A DNA stretch of 18,459 bases from assembly GCF_946479415.1 (NCBI RefSeq), contig NZ_CAMLFY010000089.1, positions 1 to 18,459 of the forward strand. The letters run 5' to 3'. A program made the translations under genes and the position numbers. This DNA is from an uncultured Shinella sp. GTDB taxonomy: Bacteria; Pseudomonadota; Alphaproteobacteria; Rhizobiales; Rhizobiaceae. Below, piece after piece: positions 1-9,698 of the stretch (the first letter of the stretch is position 1; each line of letters starts with the position of its first letter). Below the pieces are notes generated by a model. The model was not told the DNA's origin and did no database searches. It saw only the letters and a program-made list of their open reading frames with translations.

Positions 1-54
1 GAATACCTCAAGGACGCCGGCACGAAGAACGAGTTTGAGACCGCCGTCAACTAA
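1..54 (+). CDS. rplT: 50S ribosomal protein L20, C-terminal end (partial)
   Basis: Only the last 17 codons are in the window; the frame starting at base 1 reads EYLKDAGTKNEFETAVN and stops at TAA. L20 binds 23S rRNA early in assembly of the large ribosomal subunit. The assignment rests on my memory that rhizobial L20 proteins carry a C-terminal extension of this kind (YLK..GT.NEFE.AV), and on position: rpmI-rplT followed by pheS-pheT is a common bacterial order, and a strong terminator follows directly. The fragment is too short for an independent domain call. Confidence 0.75.
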   Translation, partial: EYLKDAGTKNEFETAVN

Positions 55-61
55 CCGGCGC

Positions 62-119
62 TCACAACAAATCTTCGCTTCGTTGTGAAACCCGCGCCGG
101 GGAACCGGTGCGGGTTTTT
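62..119 (+). terminator. Rho-independent terminator after rplT, tandem hairpins
   Basis: The main hairpin has arms CCCGCGCCGG (91-100) and CCGGTGCGGG (105-114), with a GGAA loop and one G-T wobble. It is flanked by AAA and followed by TTTTT (115-119). A smaller perfect stem, TCACAAC (62-68) with GTTGTGA (82-88), lies just upstream and competes for one base. This ends the L20 transcript, so the downstream genes depend on read-through or their own promoter. Confidence 0.9.
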
Positions 120-141
120 GCTTTCAACCAGGATTGTGGCC

Positions 142-1008
142 ATGGACGGCAAGCTTCTCGCGCTTGAGACGATCCCCCGGATGACCGACGGGGACATCGA
201 GACGCTGCTTGCCGCGCTGACGCTGCGCACGAACCGCGTCGAGCGGGTCGAGCTGTCCTTCGGCGCCGTCTGGATCAAGCGTTACGGCACCGAGCGCCCA
301 CCGGTCTGGACCAAGGCGCAGACGGCACTTGCCGCCCTGTTTGGCCAGCCGTTCCTGCGCCCCTCGCCCGTCCTCGACAGCAAGGGCATGATCGCGCGGG
401 AAATCCGCCGCATCGAAACCTTCGCGCAGGCCGGCGTGCCTGTGCCTAACGTGCTCTACTCCTCCGGCAGCGCGCTCGTCCTTTCCGATGTCGCGCCCAC
501 CGTGACCGCACGCCTTCAGGCACTCGCCAAGACCGACCCCGCCGGCCATGACGACCTGCTGGTCGCCTGTGCCGCCCATCTCGGCGCCCTGCATGCCAAG
601 GGGCTTTGCCATGGCCGGCCGCATCCGCGCGATTTCTTCATCGCGGGCGATGCGATCGGCTTCATGGATTTCGAAGAGGAACCCGAGGCGGCCATGCCGC
701 TTGCCACCGCGCAGGCGCGCGACCTTTGGCTGCTCTTCCTGCAGCTCGCCGACCGCGCGATGACGGGCCGCGAGACCGTGGACCGGGCCTTTGCCGCCTG
801 GCGCGCCGCCGCACCTGAAGGAATCGAGGGGGAACTGGCCAAAATGCTCCGGCTCCTCAGCAAGTTTTTGTCGCCAACCCGATTGATCGGGCGCGTGCAC
901 ATGGGTAGTGATCTCAGGCGCTTCCTGGCCGCAACTGGCTATTTATCCGATGTTCTCCTGAACGCTCCCCGCCCGGCCGACGCAAGCAAAGCAGGTAAAG
1001 ATGACTGA
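142..1008 (+). CDS. Protein kinase-fold protein with altered catalytic loop (possible pseudokinase)
   Basis: A 288-residue protein that looks like a small aminoglycoside/LPS-kinase or Bud32-like kinase fold. Visible landmarks are the beta-3 lysine in VWIKRYG (K46), a helix-C glutamate in AREIRRIE (E87), a hinge-like segment ALVLSDVAP (111-119), the catalytic loop [11 protein letters not shown] (157-167) and a DFG-like MDFEEEP (D176). The usual loop is HGDLHPRN; here the catalytic Asp is Arg159 and the metal-binding Asn is Asp164, so ordinary phosphotransfer is doubtful. I chose the ATG at 142 because AGGA at 130-133 sits 8 nt before it; a GTG in the same frame at 85 would put the start inside the rplT terminator. 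The stop overlaps the pheS start by 8 nt, suggesting translational coupling. Substrate and role are unknown; similar rhizobial proteins may carry loose names such as lipopolysaccharide kinase or serine/threonine phosphatase. Confidence 0.75.
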   Translation: MDGKLLALETIPRMTDGDIETLLAALTLRTNRVERVELSFGAVWIKRYGTERPPVWTKAQTALAALFGQPFLRPSPVLDSKGMIAREIRRIETFAQAGVPVPNVLYSSGSALVLSDVAPTVTARLQALAKTDPAGHDDLLVACAAHLGALHAKGLCHGRPHPRDFFIAGDAIGFMDFEEEPEAAMPLATAQARDLWLLFLQLADRAMTGRETVDRAFAAWRAAAPEGIEGELAKMLRLLSKFLSPTRLIGRVHMGSDLRRFLAATGYLSDVLLNAPRPADASKAGKDD

Positions 1009-2086
1009 ACTCAATACACTGGAAAAGCAGCTCCTCACCGACGTTGCCGCAGCCTCCGACGAGGCGGCGATCGAAGCCGTGCGCGTCTCCGCACTCGGCA
1101 AGAAGGGCTCCGTCTCGGAACTCCTCAAGACGCTCGGCACCATGTCGCCGGAAGAGCGCCAGACACGCGGCGCCGCGATCAACGCGCTGAAGACGCGCGT
1201 GACGGACGCCATCACCGAGCGCAAGACCGCGCTGCGCGATGCCGCGATCGACGCTCGCCTCAAGGCCGAGACGGTCGATGTCAGCCTTCAGGTTCGCTCG
1301 TCGCCGGCCGAGCGCGGCCGCATCCACCCGATCAGCCAGATCGTCGACGAGATCACCGCGATCTTCGCCGACATGGGTTTTTCCATCGCCGAAGGCCCCG
1401 ATGTCGAGACCGACTATTATAACTTCACGGCGCTGAACTTCCCCGAAGGTCATCCGGCCCGCGAGATGCACGACACGTTCTTCTTCCCCGCGGACGAGAA
1501 CGGCGACCGCAAGGTGCTGCGCACGCACACCTCGCCCGTGCAGATCCGCACGATGGAAGCGCAGAAGCCGCCGATCCGCATCATCATCCCCGGCAAAACC
1601 TATCGCCAGGACAGCGACGCCACCCATTCGCCGATGTTCCACCAGGTCGAAGGCCTCGTGGTCGACAGACAAGCGAATGTCGCCAACATGCGCTGGGTGC
1701 TGGAAGAGTTCTGCAAAGCTTTCTTCGAGGTCGACAGCGTCACCATGCGCTTCCGCCCGTCCTTCTTCCCCTTCACCGAGCCGTCCTTCGAAGTCGACAT
1801 CCAGTGCGACCGCTCGTCCGGCCCGATCGTCAAGTTCGGCGAAGGCACCGACTGGATGGAAATTCTCGGCTGCGGCATGGTTCACCCGAACGTGCTGCGC
1901 GCCGGCGGGCTCGATCCCGACGAATACCAGGGCTTTGCCTGGGGCATGGGCCTCGACCGCATCGCCATGCTGAAATACGGCATGCCTGACCTGCGCGACT
2001 TCTTCAACGCCGACGTCCGCTGGCTCAGCCACTACGGCTTCCGCCCGCTCGACATGCCGACCCTGTTCGGCGGCCTCAGCGCGTAA
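1001..2086 (+). CDS. pheS: Phenylalanyl-tRNA synthetase alpha subunit
   Basis: Catalytic subunit of the cytoplasmic (alpha-beta)2 phenylalanyl-tRNA synthetase, which charges tRNA-Phe using ATP. At 361 residues it has the normal length. An N-terminal coiled-coil tRNA-binding arm (about 1-90) precedes the class II catalytic core. Visible in the core are [27 protein letters not shown], motif 2 [21 protein letters not shown] (around 197-217) and motif 3 [17 protein letters not shown] (around 310-326). The ATG at 1001 lies inside the end of the preceding kinase-like gene (8-nt overlap) with a modest GCAGG upstream. pheT follows after 24 nt, so the two subunits are co-transcribed. Confidence 0.98.
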   Translation: MTELNTLEKQLLTDVAAASDEAAIEAVRVSALGKKGSVSELLKTLGTMSPEERQTRGAAINALKTRVTDAITERKTALRDAAIDARLKAETVDVSLQVRSSPAERGRIHPISQIVDEITAIFADMGFSIAEGPDVETDYYNFTALNFPEGHPAREMHDTFFFPADENGDRKVLRTHTSPVQIRTMEAQKPPIRIIIPGKTYRQDSDATHSPMFHQVEGLVVDRQANVANMRWVLEEFCKAFFEVDSVTMRFRPSFFPFTEPSFEVDIQCDRSSGPIVKFGEGTDWMEILGCGMVHPNVLRAGGLDPDEYQGFAWGMGLDRIAMLKYGMPDLRDFFNADVRWLSHYGFRPLDMPTLFGGLSA

Positions 2087-2110
2087 CCGGCATCCAAGGA
2101 GAAAATATCC

Positions 2111-4537
2111 ATGAAATTCACCCTCTCCTGGCTGAAGGACCACCTCGACACCGACGCCTCGCTCGACGAGATCTGCGCGAAGCTGACGGCGATCGGCCTT
2201 GAAGTGGAAGACGTCGACGACAAGGCCGCCTTCAAGCCCTTCGTCATCGCCAAGGTCGTCTCGGCTGAACAGCACCCGAACGCCGACAAGCTGCGCGTCC
2301 TGATGGTCGACACCGGCAAGGGCGACCCGATCCAGGTCGTCTGCGGCGCGCCGAATGCGCGCGCCGGCCTTATCGGTGCCTTCGCCGCACCCGGCACCTA
2401 TGTGCCCGGCATCGACGTGACGCTTGCCATCGGCACCATCCGCGGCGTTGAAAGCCGCGGCATGATGTGCTCGGAGAAGGAGCTCGAAATCTCCGACAAT
2501 CATGACGGCATCATCGAGCTTTCCGCCGATGCGCCCGTGGGCACGAGCTACGCCTCCTATGCCGGCCTCGACGATCCGGTCATCGAGATCAACCTGACGC
2601 CAAACCGCCCGGACTGCACGAGCATTTTCGGCATCGCCCGCGACCTCGCGGCCTCCGGCCTCGGCACGCTGAAAACCCCGAAGGCTCCGTCCTTCACGGT
2701 CGAGGGCGAGACGCCGGTCAAGGTGAAGCTAGAGCTTGGCGGTGACGATCATCTGTGCCCCGGCTTTGCACTGCGCCTCGTGCGCGGGGTCAAGAACGGC
2801 CCGAGCCCGCGCTGGATGCAGCAGCGGCTGCTCGCCATCGGCCTTCGCCCGATCAACGCGCTCGTCGACATCACCAACTACATGACCTTCGACCAGGGCC
2901 GCCCGCTGCATGTCTTCGACGCGGCCAAGGTGAAGGGCGACCTCGTCGTGCGTCGCGCGACCGAAGGCGAGAAGGTGCTGGCGCTCGATACGCGCGAATA
3001 CACGCTCAACCCGGCAAACGTCGTCATCGCCGATGACAACGGCATCGAATCCATCGGCGGCATCATGGGCGGCGAACATTCCGGCTGCGACGAGAACACC
3101 GTCGACGTGTTGATCGAATCGGCGCTCTGGGACCCGATGAACGTCGCCAAGACCGGCCGCGCGCACGGCATCATCACCGATGCGCGATACCGCTTCGAGC
3201 GTGGCGTCGATCCGGAATACATGGTGCCCGGCCTCGAGCGCGCCACCGAACTGGTGCTCGAGCTCTGCGGCGGCACGCCTGCTAAAACCGACGTCGTCGG
3301 CTACAAGGGTTATGACGCCAAGATCGTCGATTTCCCCTTCGCCGAAGTGAAGCGTCTGACCGGCCTCGACGTTTCCGAAGCCGAAGCCGCCACTATCCTG
3401 ACCCGCCTCGGCTTCACCGTGACGGGCTCGGGCGAACGCGTTTCCGTCGCCGTTCCCTCCTGGCGTCCCGATGTGGATGGCAAGGCGGATCTCGTCGAGG
3501 AAGTGATGCGCATCCACGGCGTCGACAACATCCGCCCGGCGCCGCTCGAAAGCGATGGTTCGGTCAACGGCCGCATCCTGACGACGCTGCAGATCCGTTC
3601 GCGCCTTGCCAAGCGGGCGCTCGCCTCGCGCGGCATGCTGGAAGCCGTTACCTGGTCCTTCATCCCGAAGGCCCATGCCGAGCTGTTCGGCGGCGGCGCA
3701 CCGTCGCTCGCCCTGTCGAACCCGATTGCATCAGACATGTCCGACATGCGCCCCTCGCTGCTGCCGGGCCTGCTCGCAGCCGCCCAGCGCAATGCCGACA
3801 AGGGCTATGGCGACGTCGCGCTGTTCGAAGTCTCCGGCACCTACGAAAACGACAAGCCCGAGGGCCAGCGCCGCGTTGCCGGCGGCGTGCGCCGCGGCAC
3901 GGCGACGCTCGCCGGCGCCGGCCGCCTCTGGTCGAACGCCGCCAAGGGCGGCGGCAAGCCGGTCGACGTCTACGATGCCAAGGCCGATGCGCTCGCCGTG
4001 ATCGAAGCCTGCGGCCTGCCGATGGGCAATGTCCAGATCGAGCCCGGTGCGCCGGCCTGGTATCATCCGGGCCGTTCCGGCACGATCAAGATGGGTCCGA
4101 AGATCGTTCTCGGTTATTTCGGCGAGTTCCATCCGAAGGCCCTCGGAGCGCTCGATGTCTCCGGCGCGCTCGCCGGCTTCGAGATCTTCGTCGATGCCAT
4201 GCCCGACCCGAAGAAGAAGGCGACCCGCACCAAGCCGGCGCTCGACCTCTCCTCGCTGCAGGCCGTCAAGCGCGACTTCGCCTTCGTCGTCGACAAGACG
4301 GTGGAAGCCGGCGCCATCGTGCGCGCCGCGACGGGCGCGGACCGCAAGCTGATCTCCGCCGTCAACGTCTTCGACGTCTTCGAGGGCGCATCGGTCGGCG
4401 AGGGCAAGAAATCCATCGCCATCGAGGTCGTCATCCAGCCGACCGACAAGACGCTGACCGACGAGGATTTCGAGGCACTGACCGGCAAGATCGTCGGCAA
4501 TGTCGTGAAAACGACCGGCGGCACGCTGCGCGCCTGA
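2111..4537 (+). CDS. pheT: Phenylalanyl-tRNA synthetase beta subunit
   Basis: An 808-residue partner of PheS, normal length for the bacterial beta subunit. Domains in order: N-terminal B1 with an inserted tRNA-binding OB fold (about 39-150, including HPNADKLRV and CGAPNARAG), LTPNRPDC, the B3/B4 editing module (about 215-375, with [20 protein letters not shown] and GRPLHVFDA) that removes mischarged tyrosine, B5 (about 400-475, ending [19 protein letters not shown]), a catalytic-like core, and a C-terminal FDX-ACB anticodon-binding domain (about 713-807, starting near [12 protein letters not shown]). The start is supported by AAGGAG about 8 nt before the ATG. The gene ends 9 nt before a strong terminator, so it closes the operon. 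Confidence 0.98.
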   Translation: MKFTLSWLKDHLDTDASLDEICAKLTAIGLEVEDVDDKAAFKPFVIAKVVSAEQHPNADKLRVLMVDTGKGDPIQVVCGAPNARAGLIGAFAAPGTYVPGIDVTLAIGTIRGVESRGMMCSEKELEISDNHDGIIELSADAPVGTSYASYAGLDDPVIEINLTPNRPDCTSIFGIARDLAASGLGTLKTPKAPSFTVEGETPVKVKLELGGDDHLCPGFALRLVRGVKNGPSPRWMQQRLLAIGLRPINALVDITNYMTFDQGRPLHVFDAAKVKGDLVVRRATEGEKVLALDTREYTLNPANVVIADDNGIESIGGIMGGEHSGCDENTVDVLIESALWDPMNVAKTGRAHGIITDARYRFERGVDPEYMVPGLERATELVLELCGGTPAKTDVVGYKGYDAKIVDFPFAEVKRLTGLDVSEAEAATILTRLGFTVTGSGERVSVAVPSWRPDVDGKADLVEEVMRIHGVDNIRPAPLESDGSVNGRILTTLQIRSRLAKRALASRGMLEAVTWSFIPKAHAELFGGGAPSLALSNPIASDMSDMRPSLLPGLLAAAQRNADKGYGDVALFEVSGTYENDKPEGQRRVAGGVRRGTATLAGAGRLWSNAAKGGGKPVDVYDAKADALAVIEACGLPMGNVQIEPGAPAWYHPGRSGTIKMGPKIVLGYFGEFHPKALGALDVSGALAGFEIFVDAMPDPKKKATRTKPALDLSSLQAVKRDFAFVVDKTVEAGAIVRAATGADRKLISAVNVFDVFEGASVGEGKKSIAIEVVIQPTDKTLTDEDFEALTGKIVGNVVKTTGGTLRA

Positions 4538-4546
4538 TGAACACTG

Positions 4547-4572
4547 AAACGGGGCGGACACGCCCCGTTTTT
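4547..4572 (+). terminator. Rho-independent terminator of the pheST operon
   Basis: Perfect 10-bp stem AAACGGGGCG (4547-4556) and CGCCCCGTTT (4561-4570) with loop GACA, followed by a T run (4568-4572). It begins 9 nt after the pheT stop. Confidence 0.93.
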
Positions 4573-4590
4573 CATCGTAAGCAAAGTAAA

Positions 4591-4609
4591 CCTCCACCTT
4601 CGGTGGAGG
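4591..4609. repeat. Left-end palindrome of the IS200-type relic
   Basis: Perfect 8-bp inverted repeat CCTCCACC / GGTGGAGG around a TTC loop, directly before where the transposase reading frame would begin. It shares the core CTCCACC...GGTGGA with the hairpin at 5025-5039. Confidence 0.75.
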
Positions 4610-5024
4610 ACTGGACGTGTTCTACATATTGATTGAGAGACCTCCGCGTTTGAACCGCTAGTCTGGCCCAAACATAGAACGGAAGTTTTATGGAAGAACG
4701 CTCGCAATCACACGCGACGTGCACTTGATGCTCGGCGATGTGCATAAGCTGATATCAATCCCGCCGAAATATTCTGTGTCGCATATCGTCGGCTTTTTAA
4801 AGGGCAAGACTGCCCTTTACGTGGCCAACAAATATGCGCGCAAGCGGTGCTGCAGGGATATTACTTCTGGGCGAGGATATTTCCTGTCCACGTCTGGCTA
4901 TGACGGGCAGGTCGTCAGACGCTATATCCGTAATCAGGAAAAGGTCGACAAGGCTTCCGACTTTGCCGACCTCTTTAACCGTAGCTACGAACAGATAGCA
5001 AAGCCGCTTCTAGCGTTTCAAATC

Positions 5025-5039
5025 TCCACCTCAGGTGGA
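5025..5039. repeat. Right-end palindrome of the IS200-type relic
   Basis: Inverted repeat TCCACC / GGTGGA around a TCA loop, nearly identical in its core to the left-end palindrome at 4591-4609. It lies 12 nt from the stop codon of the aldo/keto reductase gene, so it could also affect the 3' end of that transcript. No T run follows it in that direction. Confidence 0.65.
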
Positions 5040-5050
5040 AGTCATGACTT

Positions 5051-6049
<999 letters not shown>

Positions 6050-6178
6050 GACGGATTCCTTCTTGATGGGACCGATGGGAGAGGTCCGCGGGCCGGGCGG
6101 CGAGGCGGTCGCCGTCATCCGGTAGGTTCAATCTAGGGCACAGCACTTCCGCTGAAAATGGATGCAAAAGCCAATGGC

Positions 6179-6199
6179 TTGTTCTATCTGTTCGAACAA
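6179..6199. promoter_or_regulatory. Candidate LysR operator between the reductase and regulator genes
   Basis: Dyad TTGTTC (6179-6184) and GAACAA (6194-6199), separated by 9 bp. Its right arm runs into the LysR start codon. LysR proteins bind dyads of this T-N11-A size, so this could be the autoregulatory site in the divergent intergenic region 6050-6198. This is inference from position and symmetry. Confidence 0.4.
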
Positions 6200-7089
6200 T
6201 GAACCGGACCCAGCTTTCCCAACTCGCCGTGCTGGCCATCGTCGCCGAGGCGCGCAGTTTCCGCAAGGCGGCGACCACGCTCGGCATTGCGCCCTCGGCC
6301 GTCAGTCATGCCGTCACCGCGCTGGAGGCGAGCCTCGGCGTGCGGCTGATCGCCCGCACCACCCGAAGCGTCGCGCCGACGGAGGAGGGACGGCAACTGC
6401 TCGACACGCTGGCGCCGGCGCTGGCCGATATCGACGCCGCCATGGAGGCGCTGGCCGAGCGACAGACACGACCGGCCGGGCCGCTCCGCATCACCATGCC
6501 GCTGATCGCGGCGGAAGACATCGTCATGCCCCGCCTCGGCGCTTTCCTGTTGGAATATCCCGAGATCGAGCTGGAACTGCGCACGGACGACCGCTTCGAA
6601 GACATCGTCGAGAAGGGTTTTGACGCGGGGTTGCGGCTCGGCGAGCATCTGGAGGCGGATATGATCGCGGTCCGGGCGAGCGGCCCGTGGCGCGGCCTCG
6701 TGGTCGGCGCGCCGGCCTATTTCGAACACCATCCGAAGCCGCTTCAGCCGCGCGACCTGATGCAGCATCGCTGCATCCGCCGCCGCTTTTCGAGCGGCCG
6801 CATCTATCGCTGGGAGTTGGAGAAGGACGGGCGGCTGGTGACGGTGGATGTGTCGGGGCCGCTGATCGTTTCCGACCAGCGCCTGATGCGTGCCGCTGCG
6901 ATGGATGGGGCGGGCCTCGCCTATGTCTTCGACCAGCGGGTGGCCGAAGACATCGCCGCGGGCCGGCTGATGGCGGTGCTGGAAGACTGGTGCCCCGCCT
7001 TCGACGGCTTCTCGATCTACTATCCCTCGCGCCGCCAGATGCGCCCGGCCTTGCGCGCCTTCATCGATTTCTTCCGATATCGCGGTTAG
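6199..7089 (+). CDS. LysR family transcriptional regulator
   Basis: A 296-residue DNA-binding regulator of normal LysR length. The N-terminal winged helix-turn-helix (about 5-65) reads LAVLAIVAEARSFRKAATTLG, then APSAVSHAVTALEASLGVRL, ARTTRSVAPTEEG. The linker helix and an effector-binding domain (about 90-293) follow, including GPLRITMP, DDRFEDIVEKGFDAGLRLGE and GAGLAYVFDQRVAEDIAAGRL, similar to the group of LysR proteins that regulate neighbouring reductases. The short N-terminus and ATG at 6199 fit the family, although no strong ribosome site precedes it. It is divergent from the aldo/keto reductase across 149 bp and most likely regulates that gene and itself. The inducer is unknown. Confidence 0.95.
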   Translation: MNRTQLSQLAVLAIVAEARSFRKAATTLGIAPSAVSHAVTALEASLGVRLIARTTRSVAPTEEGRQLLDTLAPALADIDAAMEALAERQTRPAGPLRITMPLIAAEDIVMPRLGAFLLEYPEIELELRTDDRFEDIVEKGFDAGLRLGEHLEADMIAVRASGPWRGLVVGAPAYFEHHPKPLQPRDLMQHRCIRRRFSSGRIYRWELEKDGRLVTVDVSGPLIVSDQRLMRAAAMDGAGLAYVFDQRVAEDIAAGRLMAVLEDWCPAFDGFSIYYPSRRQMRPALRAFIDFFRYRG

Positions 7090-7139
7090 AGCATTTCCAG
7101 CAAAAGTGTGATGCGGTTTTTGCGTCAGGAAATGCAAAA
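7086..7139. repeat. Rhizobial intergenic palindromic repeat
   Basis: Nested palindrome: GCATTTCC (7091-7098) pairs with GGAAATGC (7128-7135), and inside it GCAAAA (7100-7105) pairs with TTTTGC (7118-7123). I recall close variants (TTAGAGCATTTCC... ending in a GGAAATGC-like arm and A-rich tail) as a very frequent intergenic repeat in Rhizobium and Agrobacterium genomes. It overlaps the LysR stop codon and sits between convergent genes, where it may act as a transcript-end hairpin. Confidence 0.7.
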
Positions 7140-7144
7140 AGAAC

Positions 7145-7588
7145 TTAAGTTTTCAGTCGATAGCGGATGTGCTCGTCGGTCTCGATATAGCTGTCATAGA
7201 GCTTTCGGGCGCGCGCATTGTCCTGCGCCGTATGCCAGTAGATGCCGCTCCAGCCGTGGCGCTTCGAAATCGCAATGAGGTCGTCGATCAGCGCGCGACC
7301 GGCGCCCTTGCCGCGCACGGTGTCATCGACGAAGAGGTCTTCGAGATAACCTTCCGGGGCGATGCTCCAGGTGGAGTCGTGATAGTGGTGGATGGCGAAG
7401 CCGATCACCGCGCCGTCCTCCTCGGCAAGGCGCATCGCCATGCGGGAGCCGGGATCGAGGATGCGCGCCCAGGTGAAAGCGGTCACTTCCTCGGATACTT
7501 CGGTCTTGTAGAAGGCGAGATAGCCGGCCCAGAGTTTCCTCCAGGCCGCTTCGTCGCTTTCGAGCGGATCGCGAATGACGAGGGCCAT
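7145..7588 (-). CDS. GNAT family N-acetyltransferase
   Basis: A 147-residue cytosolic acetyl-CoA-dependent acyltransferase with the single GNAT fold. The acetyl-CoA binding motif A is clear: GYLEDLFVDDTVRGKGAGRALIDDL, with the pyrophosphate-binding loop RGKGAG at 92-97. Motif B follows at GWSGIYWHTAQDNARARKLYDSY, which includes the usual NxxAxxLY pattern. The N-terminus (IRDPLESDEAAWRKLWAGYLAFY) resembles GNATs acting on small amines or amino acids. The start ATG at 7588 lies 1 nt after the stop of the upstream aldo/keto reductase, so the two are surely co-transcribed and probably translationally coupled. Its substrate is not evident. Confidence 0.92.
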   Translation of the reverse strand: MALVIRDPLESDEAAWRKLWAGYLAFYKTEVSEEVTAFTWARILDPGSRMAMRLAEEDGAVIGFAIHHYHDSTWSIAPEGYLEDLFVDDTVRGKGAGRALIDDLIAISKRHGWSGIYWHTAQDNARARKLYDSYIETDEHIRYRLKT

Positions 7589-7589
7589 G

Positions 7590-8540
7590 TCAGGCCCCGG
7601 CCGCGTCGAGGGCGGCGATCTGGTCCGGGGTGAGCGACAGGGCCGTCGCCTTCATCAGGCTATCGAGCTGGGAGAGGCTGGTGGCGCTGGCGATCGGCGC
7701 GGTGACAGCAGGCTTCGCCATCAGCCAGGCAAGCGAGATTTCGGCCGGAGTCGCGCCCGTCTCCGCCGCCACCTGATCGAGTGCGGCAAGGATGCGCAGG
7801 CCCCGGTCATCGAGATAGTGTTCCACATCCTCGCCGCGCGTGCGTCCCTTGGTATCGGCCGCCGTGCGGTATTTTCCCGTCAGGAAGCCGGAGGCGAGGC
7901 TGAAATAGGTGATGACGCCCAAATCTTCCTTGCGGCAGAGATCGGCCAGCGCGCCTTCGAAACCGGCGCGGTCGTAGAGATTGTATTCCGGCTGCAGCGC
8001 GGCGTAACGCGGCAGGCCCGCCGCGTCGGCGGCGTCGAAGGAGGCCTGCAGCTGGCCGGCATCGAGGTTGGAGGCGCCGAAGGCGCGCACCTTGCCGGCC
8101 TTGACGAGCCCGGCATGGGCTTCCAGTGTCTCCTCATAGGGCGTTTCCGGGTCGGGCCAGTGCGAGAGGTAGAGGTCGATATGATCGGTCTGGAGCCGGC
8201 GCAGCGAGTTCTCGACCTCTTCGACGATCCACGATTTCCTGAGGTCGTGCCGGCCCTGGCCCATGTCCGAGCCGACCTTGGTGACGATGACCACCTTGTC
8301 GCGCGACAGGCTCGAGCGCTTCAGCCATTTGCCGATAACCGTCTCGGATTCGCCGCCCTGGTTGCCCGGCGCCCAGCTGGAATAGACGTCGGCCGTGTCG
8401 ATGGCGTTGAAGCCGGCGCCGGTGAAGGCGTCGAGAAGCGCAAAGGACGTCTTCTCATCGGCTGTCCAGCCGAAGACGTTGCCGCCGAAGACGAGGGGCG
8501 CAATCGAAAGGCCGGTTCGGCCGAGGGAACGAAACTGCAT
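7590..8540 (-). CDS. Aldo/keto reductase (AKR), second copy, different subgroup
   Basis: A 316-residue NADPH-dependent TIM-barrel oxidoreductase. The family start MQFRSLGRTGLSIAPLVFGGN is followed by the catalytic residues D48 and Y53 (FNAIDTADVY), K88 (VVIVTKVG) and H127 (YLSHWPD). Further landmarks are LQPEYNLYDR, YFSLASGFLTGKY and the cofactor loop PIASATSLSQL. It is only distantly similar to the other reductase in this window, so it is not a recent duplicate. I chose the ATG at 8540 because GGAGGA lies about 6 nt before it; an in-frame start at 8582 lacks both family similarity and a ribosome site. It is first in a two-gene unit with the GNAT gene and is divergent from the MocA-type oxidoreductase. 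Confidence 0.95.
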   Translation of the reverse strand: MQFRSLGRTGLSIAPLVFGGNVFGWTADEKTSFALLDAFTGAGFNAIDTADVYSSWAPGNQGGESETVIGKWLKRSSLSRDKVVIVTKVGSDMGQGRHDLRKSWIVEEVENSLRRLQTDHIDLYLSHWPDPETPYEETLEAHAGLVKAGKVRAFGASNLDAGQLQASFDAADAAGLPRYAALQPEYNLYDRAGFEGALADLCRKEDLGVITYFSLASGFLTGKYRTAADTKGRTRGEDVEHYLDDRGLRILAALDQVAAETGATPAEISLAWLMAKPAVTAPIASATSLSQLDSLMKATALSLTPDQIAALDAAGA

Positions 8541-8695
8541 GGCTTCCTCCAAGGGATAGGTGCTGAAATAGCGGGCCAGCATAGGCCGGGCGGATCGGCT
8601 TTGCGCCCGTCGCGGCCGGGATTTTTTGCACGCCTGCGCGCTTGCGAGGAACGTACCTCGGCATTAGTCTTCCGGCGCAATCAGGGAGACATGTC

Positions 8696-9682
8696 ATGCT
8701 GCGTTTCGGAATTCTGTCGACGGCCAAGATCGGCCGCGATCTCGTCGTGCCGGCCATCCAGGATGCGGAAAACTGCGTCGTGACGGCCATTGCCAGCCGC
8801 GACCTCGCCAAGGCCCGCGCTATGGCCGACCGGTTTTCCGTGCCGCATGCCTTCGGTTCCTATGAGGAGATGCTGGCGTCAGATACGATCGATGCCGTCT
8901 ACATTCCGCTGCCGACCTCGCAGCATGTGGAATGGACGATCAAGGCGGCGGATGCCGGCAAGCATGTGCTGTGCGAAAAGCCGATTGCCTTGAATGCCGG
9001 CGAGATCGATGCGCTGATTGCGGCGCGCGACCGCAACAAGGTGCTGATCTCGGAAGCCTTCATGGTCACCTACAGCCCCGTCTGGCGCAAGGTGCGCTCA
9101 CTTCTGGCCGAGGGTGCGATCGGCACGCTGCGTCATGTGCAGGGCGTGTTCACCTATTACAACCGCGACCCCGGCAATATGCGCAACGTGCCGGCGCTGG
9201 GCGGCGGCGGCCTGCCGGATATCGGCGTCTATCCGACGATCACCACGCGTTTCGTCACCGGCAAGGAAGCGATCCGCGTGCAGGCGAGCACGGACCGTGA
9301 TCCGGAGTTCGGCACGGACATTTATTCGAGCGTGCGCGCCGATTTCGGCGATTTCGAACTGTCCTTCTACATCTCCACCCAGCTTGCCCATCGCCAGGTC
9401 ATGGTCTTCCACGGCGACAAGGGGTTCATCGAGGTGAAGTCGCCGTTCAATGCCGACCGCTACGGTGCCGAGGAAATCGAGTTGACCAATGCCTCGCACA
9501 GCGAGAGCCAGCATTTCCGCTTCCAGGATGCGCGCCAGTACAAGCGCGAGGCCGAAGCCTTCACCAAGGCGGCGCTCGGCGAAAACGAGGAGATCGTGCC
9601 GCTGGAAAGCTCGGTCGAGAACCAGAAGCTGATCGACGCCATCTACCGTGCCAGCGAGAAGGACGGCTGGGAGCCGGTCTGA
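8696..9682 (+). CDS. Gfo/Idh/MocA family oxidoreductase
   Basis: A 328-residue NAD(P)-dependent dehydrogenase of the family that acts on sugars, inositols and dihydrodiols. The N-terminal Rossmann fold starts [19 protein letters not shown], with [29 protein letters not shown] containing the family signature lysine in EKP (94-96). The C-terminal beta-sheet domain (about 120-328) holds [12 protein letters not shown], the usual region for the catalytic Asp. The ATG at 8696 has AGGGAGA about 7 nt upstream; the frame extends to 8642 without support. Converges with the ArsC-like gene. Substrate unknown; the family also includes enzymes similar to dimeric dihydrodiol dehydrogenase. Confidence 0.95.
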   Translation: MLRFGILSTAKIGRDLVVPAIQDAENCVVTAIASRDLAKARAMADRFSVPHAFGSYEEMLASDTIDAVYIPLPTSQHVEWTIKAADAGKHVLCEKPIALNAGEIDALIAARDRNKVLISEAFMVTYSPVWRKVRSLLAEGAIGTLRHVQGVFTYYNRDPGNMRNVPALGGGGLPDIGVYPTITTRFVTGKEAIRVQASTDRDPEFGTDIYSSVRADFGDFELSFYISTQLAHRQVMVFHGDKGFIEVKSPFNADRYGAEEIELTNASHSESQHFRFQDARQYKREAEAFTKAALGENEEIVPLESSVENQKLIDAIYRASEKDGWEPV

Positions 9683-9689
9683 GACCGGC
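9673..9689. terminator. Short hairpin between convergent genes
   Basis: Inverted repeat GCCGGT (9673-9678) / ACCGGC (9684-9689) around CTGAG. It includes the stop codon of the MocA-type gene and lies 9 nt from the stop of the ArsC-like gene. There is no T run on either side, so a termination role is only suggested by its position. Confidence 0.3.
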
Positions 9690-9698
9690 CCCTGAAAC

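Larger units (their letters stand above)
4591..5042 (+). mobile_element. Decayed IS200/IS605-type insertion sequence
   Basis: This stretch is visibly richer in A/T than its surroundings. It is bounded by two similar palindromes, CCTCCACC-TTC-GGTGGAGG (4591-4609) and TCCACC-TCA-GGTGGA (5025-5039). IS200/IS605 elements carry such subterminal hairpins at each end instead of terminal inverted repeats, and their HUH transposase recognises them as single-stranded DNA. Between them lies a broken Y1 transposase. The whole is about 450 bp, shorter than a complete IS200 (about 700 bp). The exact cleavage sites cannot be placed, because IS200-type elements make no target duplication. Confidence 0.75.

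Noticed and set aside
85..141. Upstream GTG start for the kinase-like gene
   Set aside because: It would lie inside the rplT terminator and lacks a ribosome site, whereas the ATG at 142 has AGGA at good spacing.
914..2503. Long open frame of 529 codons on the minus strand across pheS and the start of pheT
   Set aside because: Both genes on the plus strand are unmistakable. Open antisense frames are expected in high-GC sequence, and the translation is composition-biased with no recognisable domain.
7575..8783. Open frame of 402 codons on the plus strand opposite the second aldo/keto reductase
   Set aside because: Antisense shadow of a gene with an intact catalytic tetrad and strong ribosome site; it also overlaps the real MocA-type gene in another frame.
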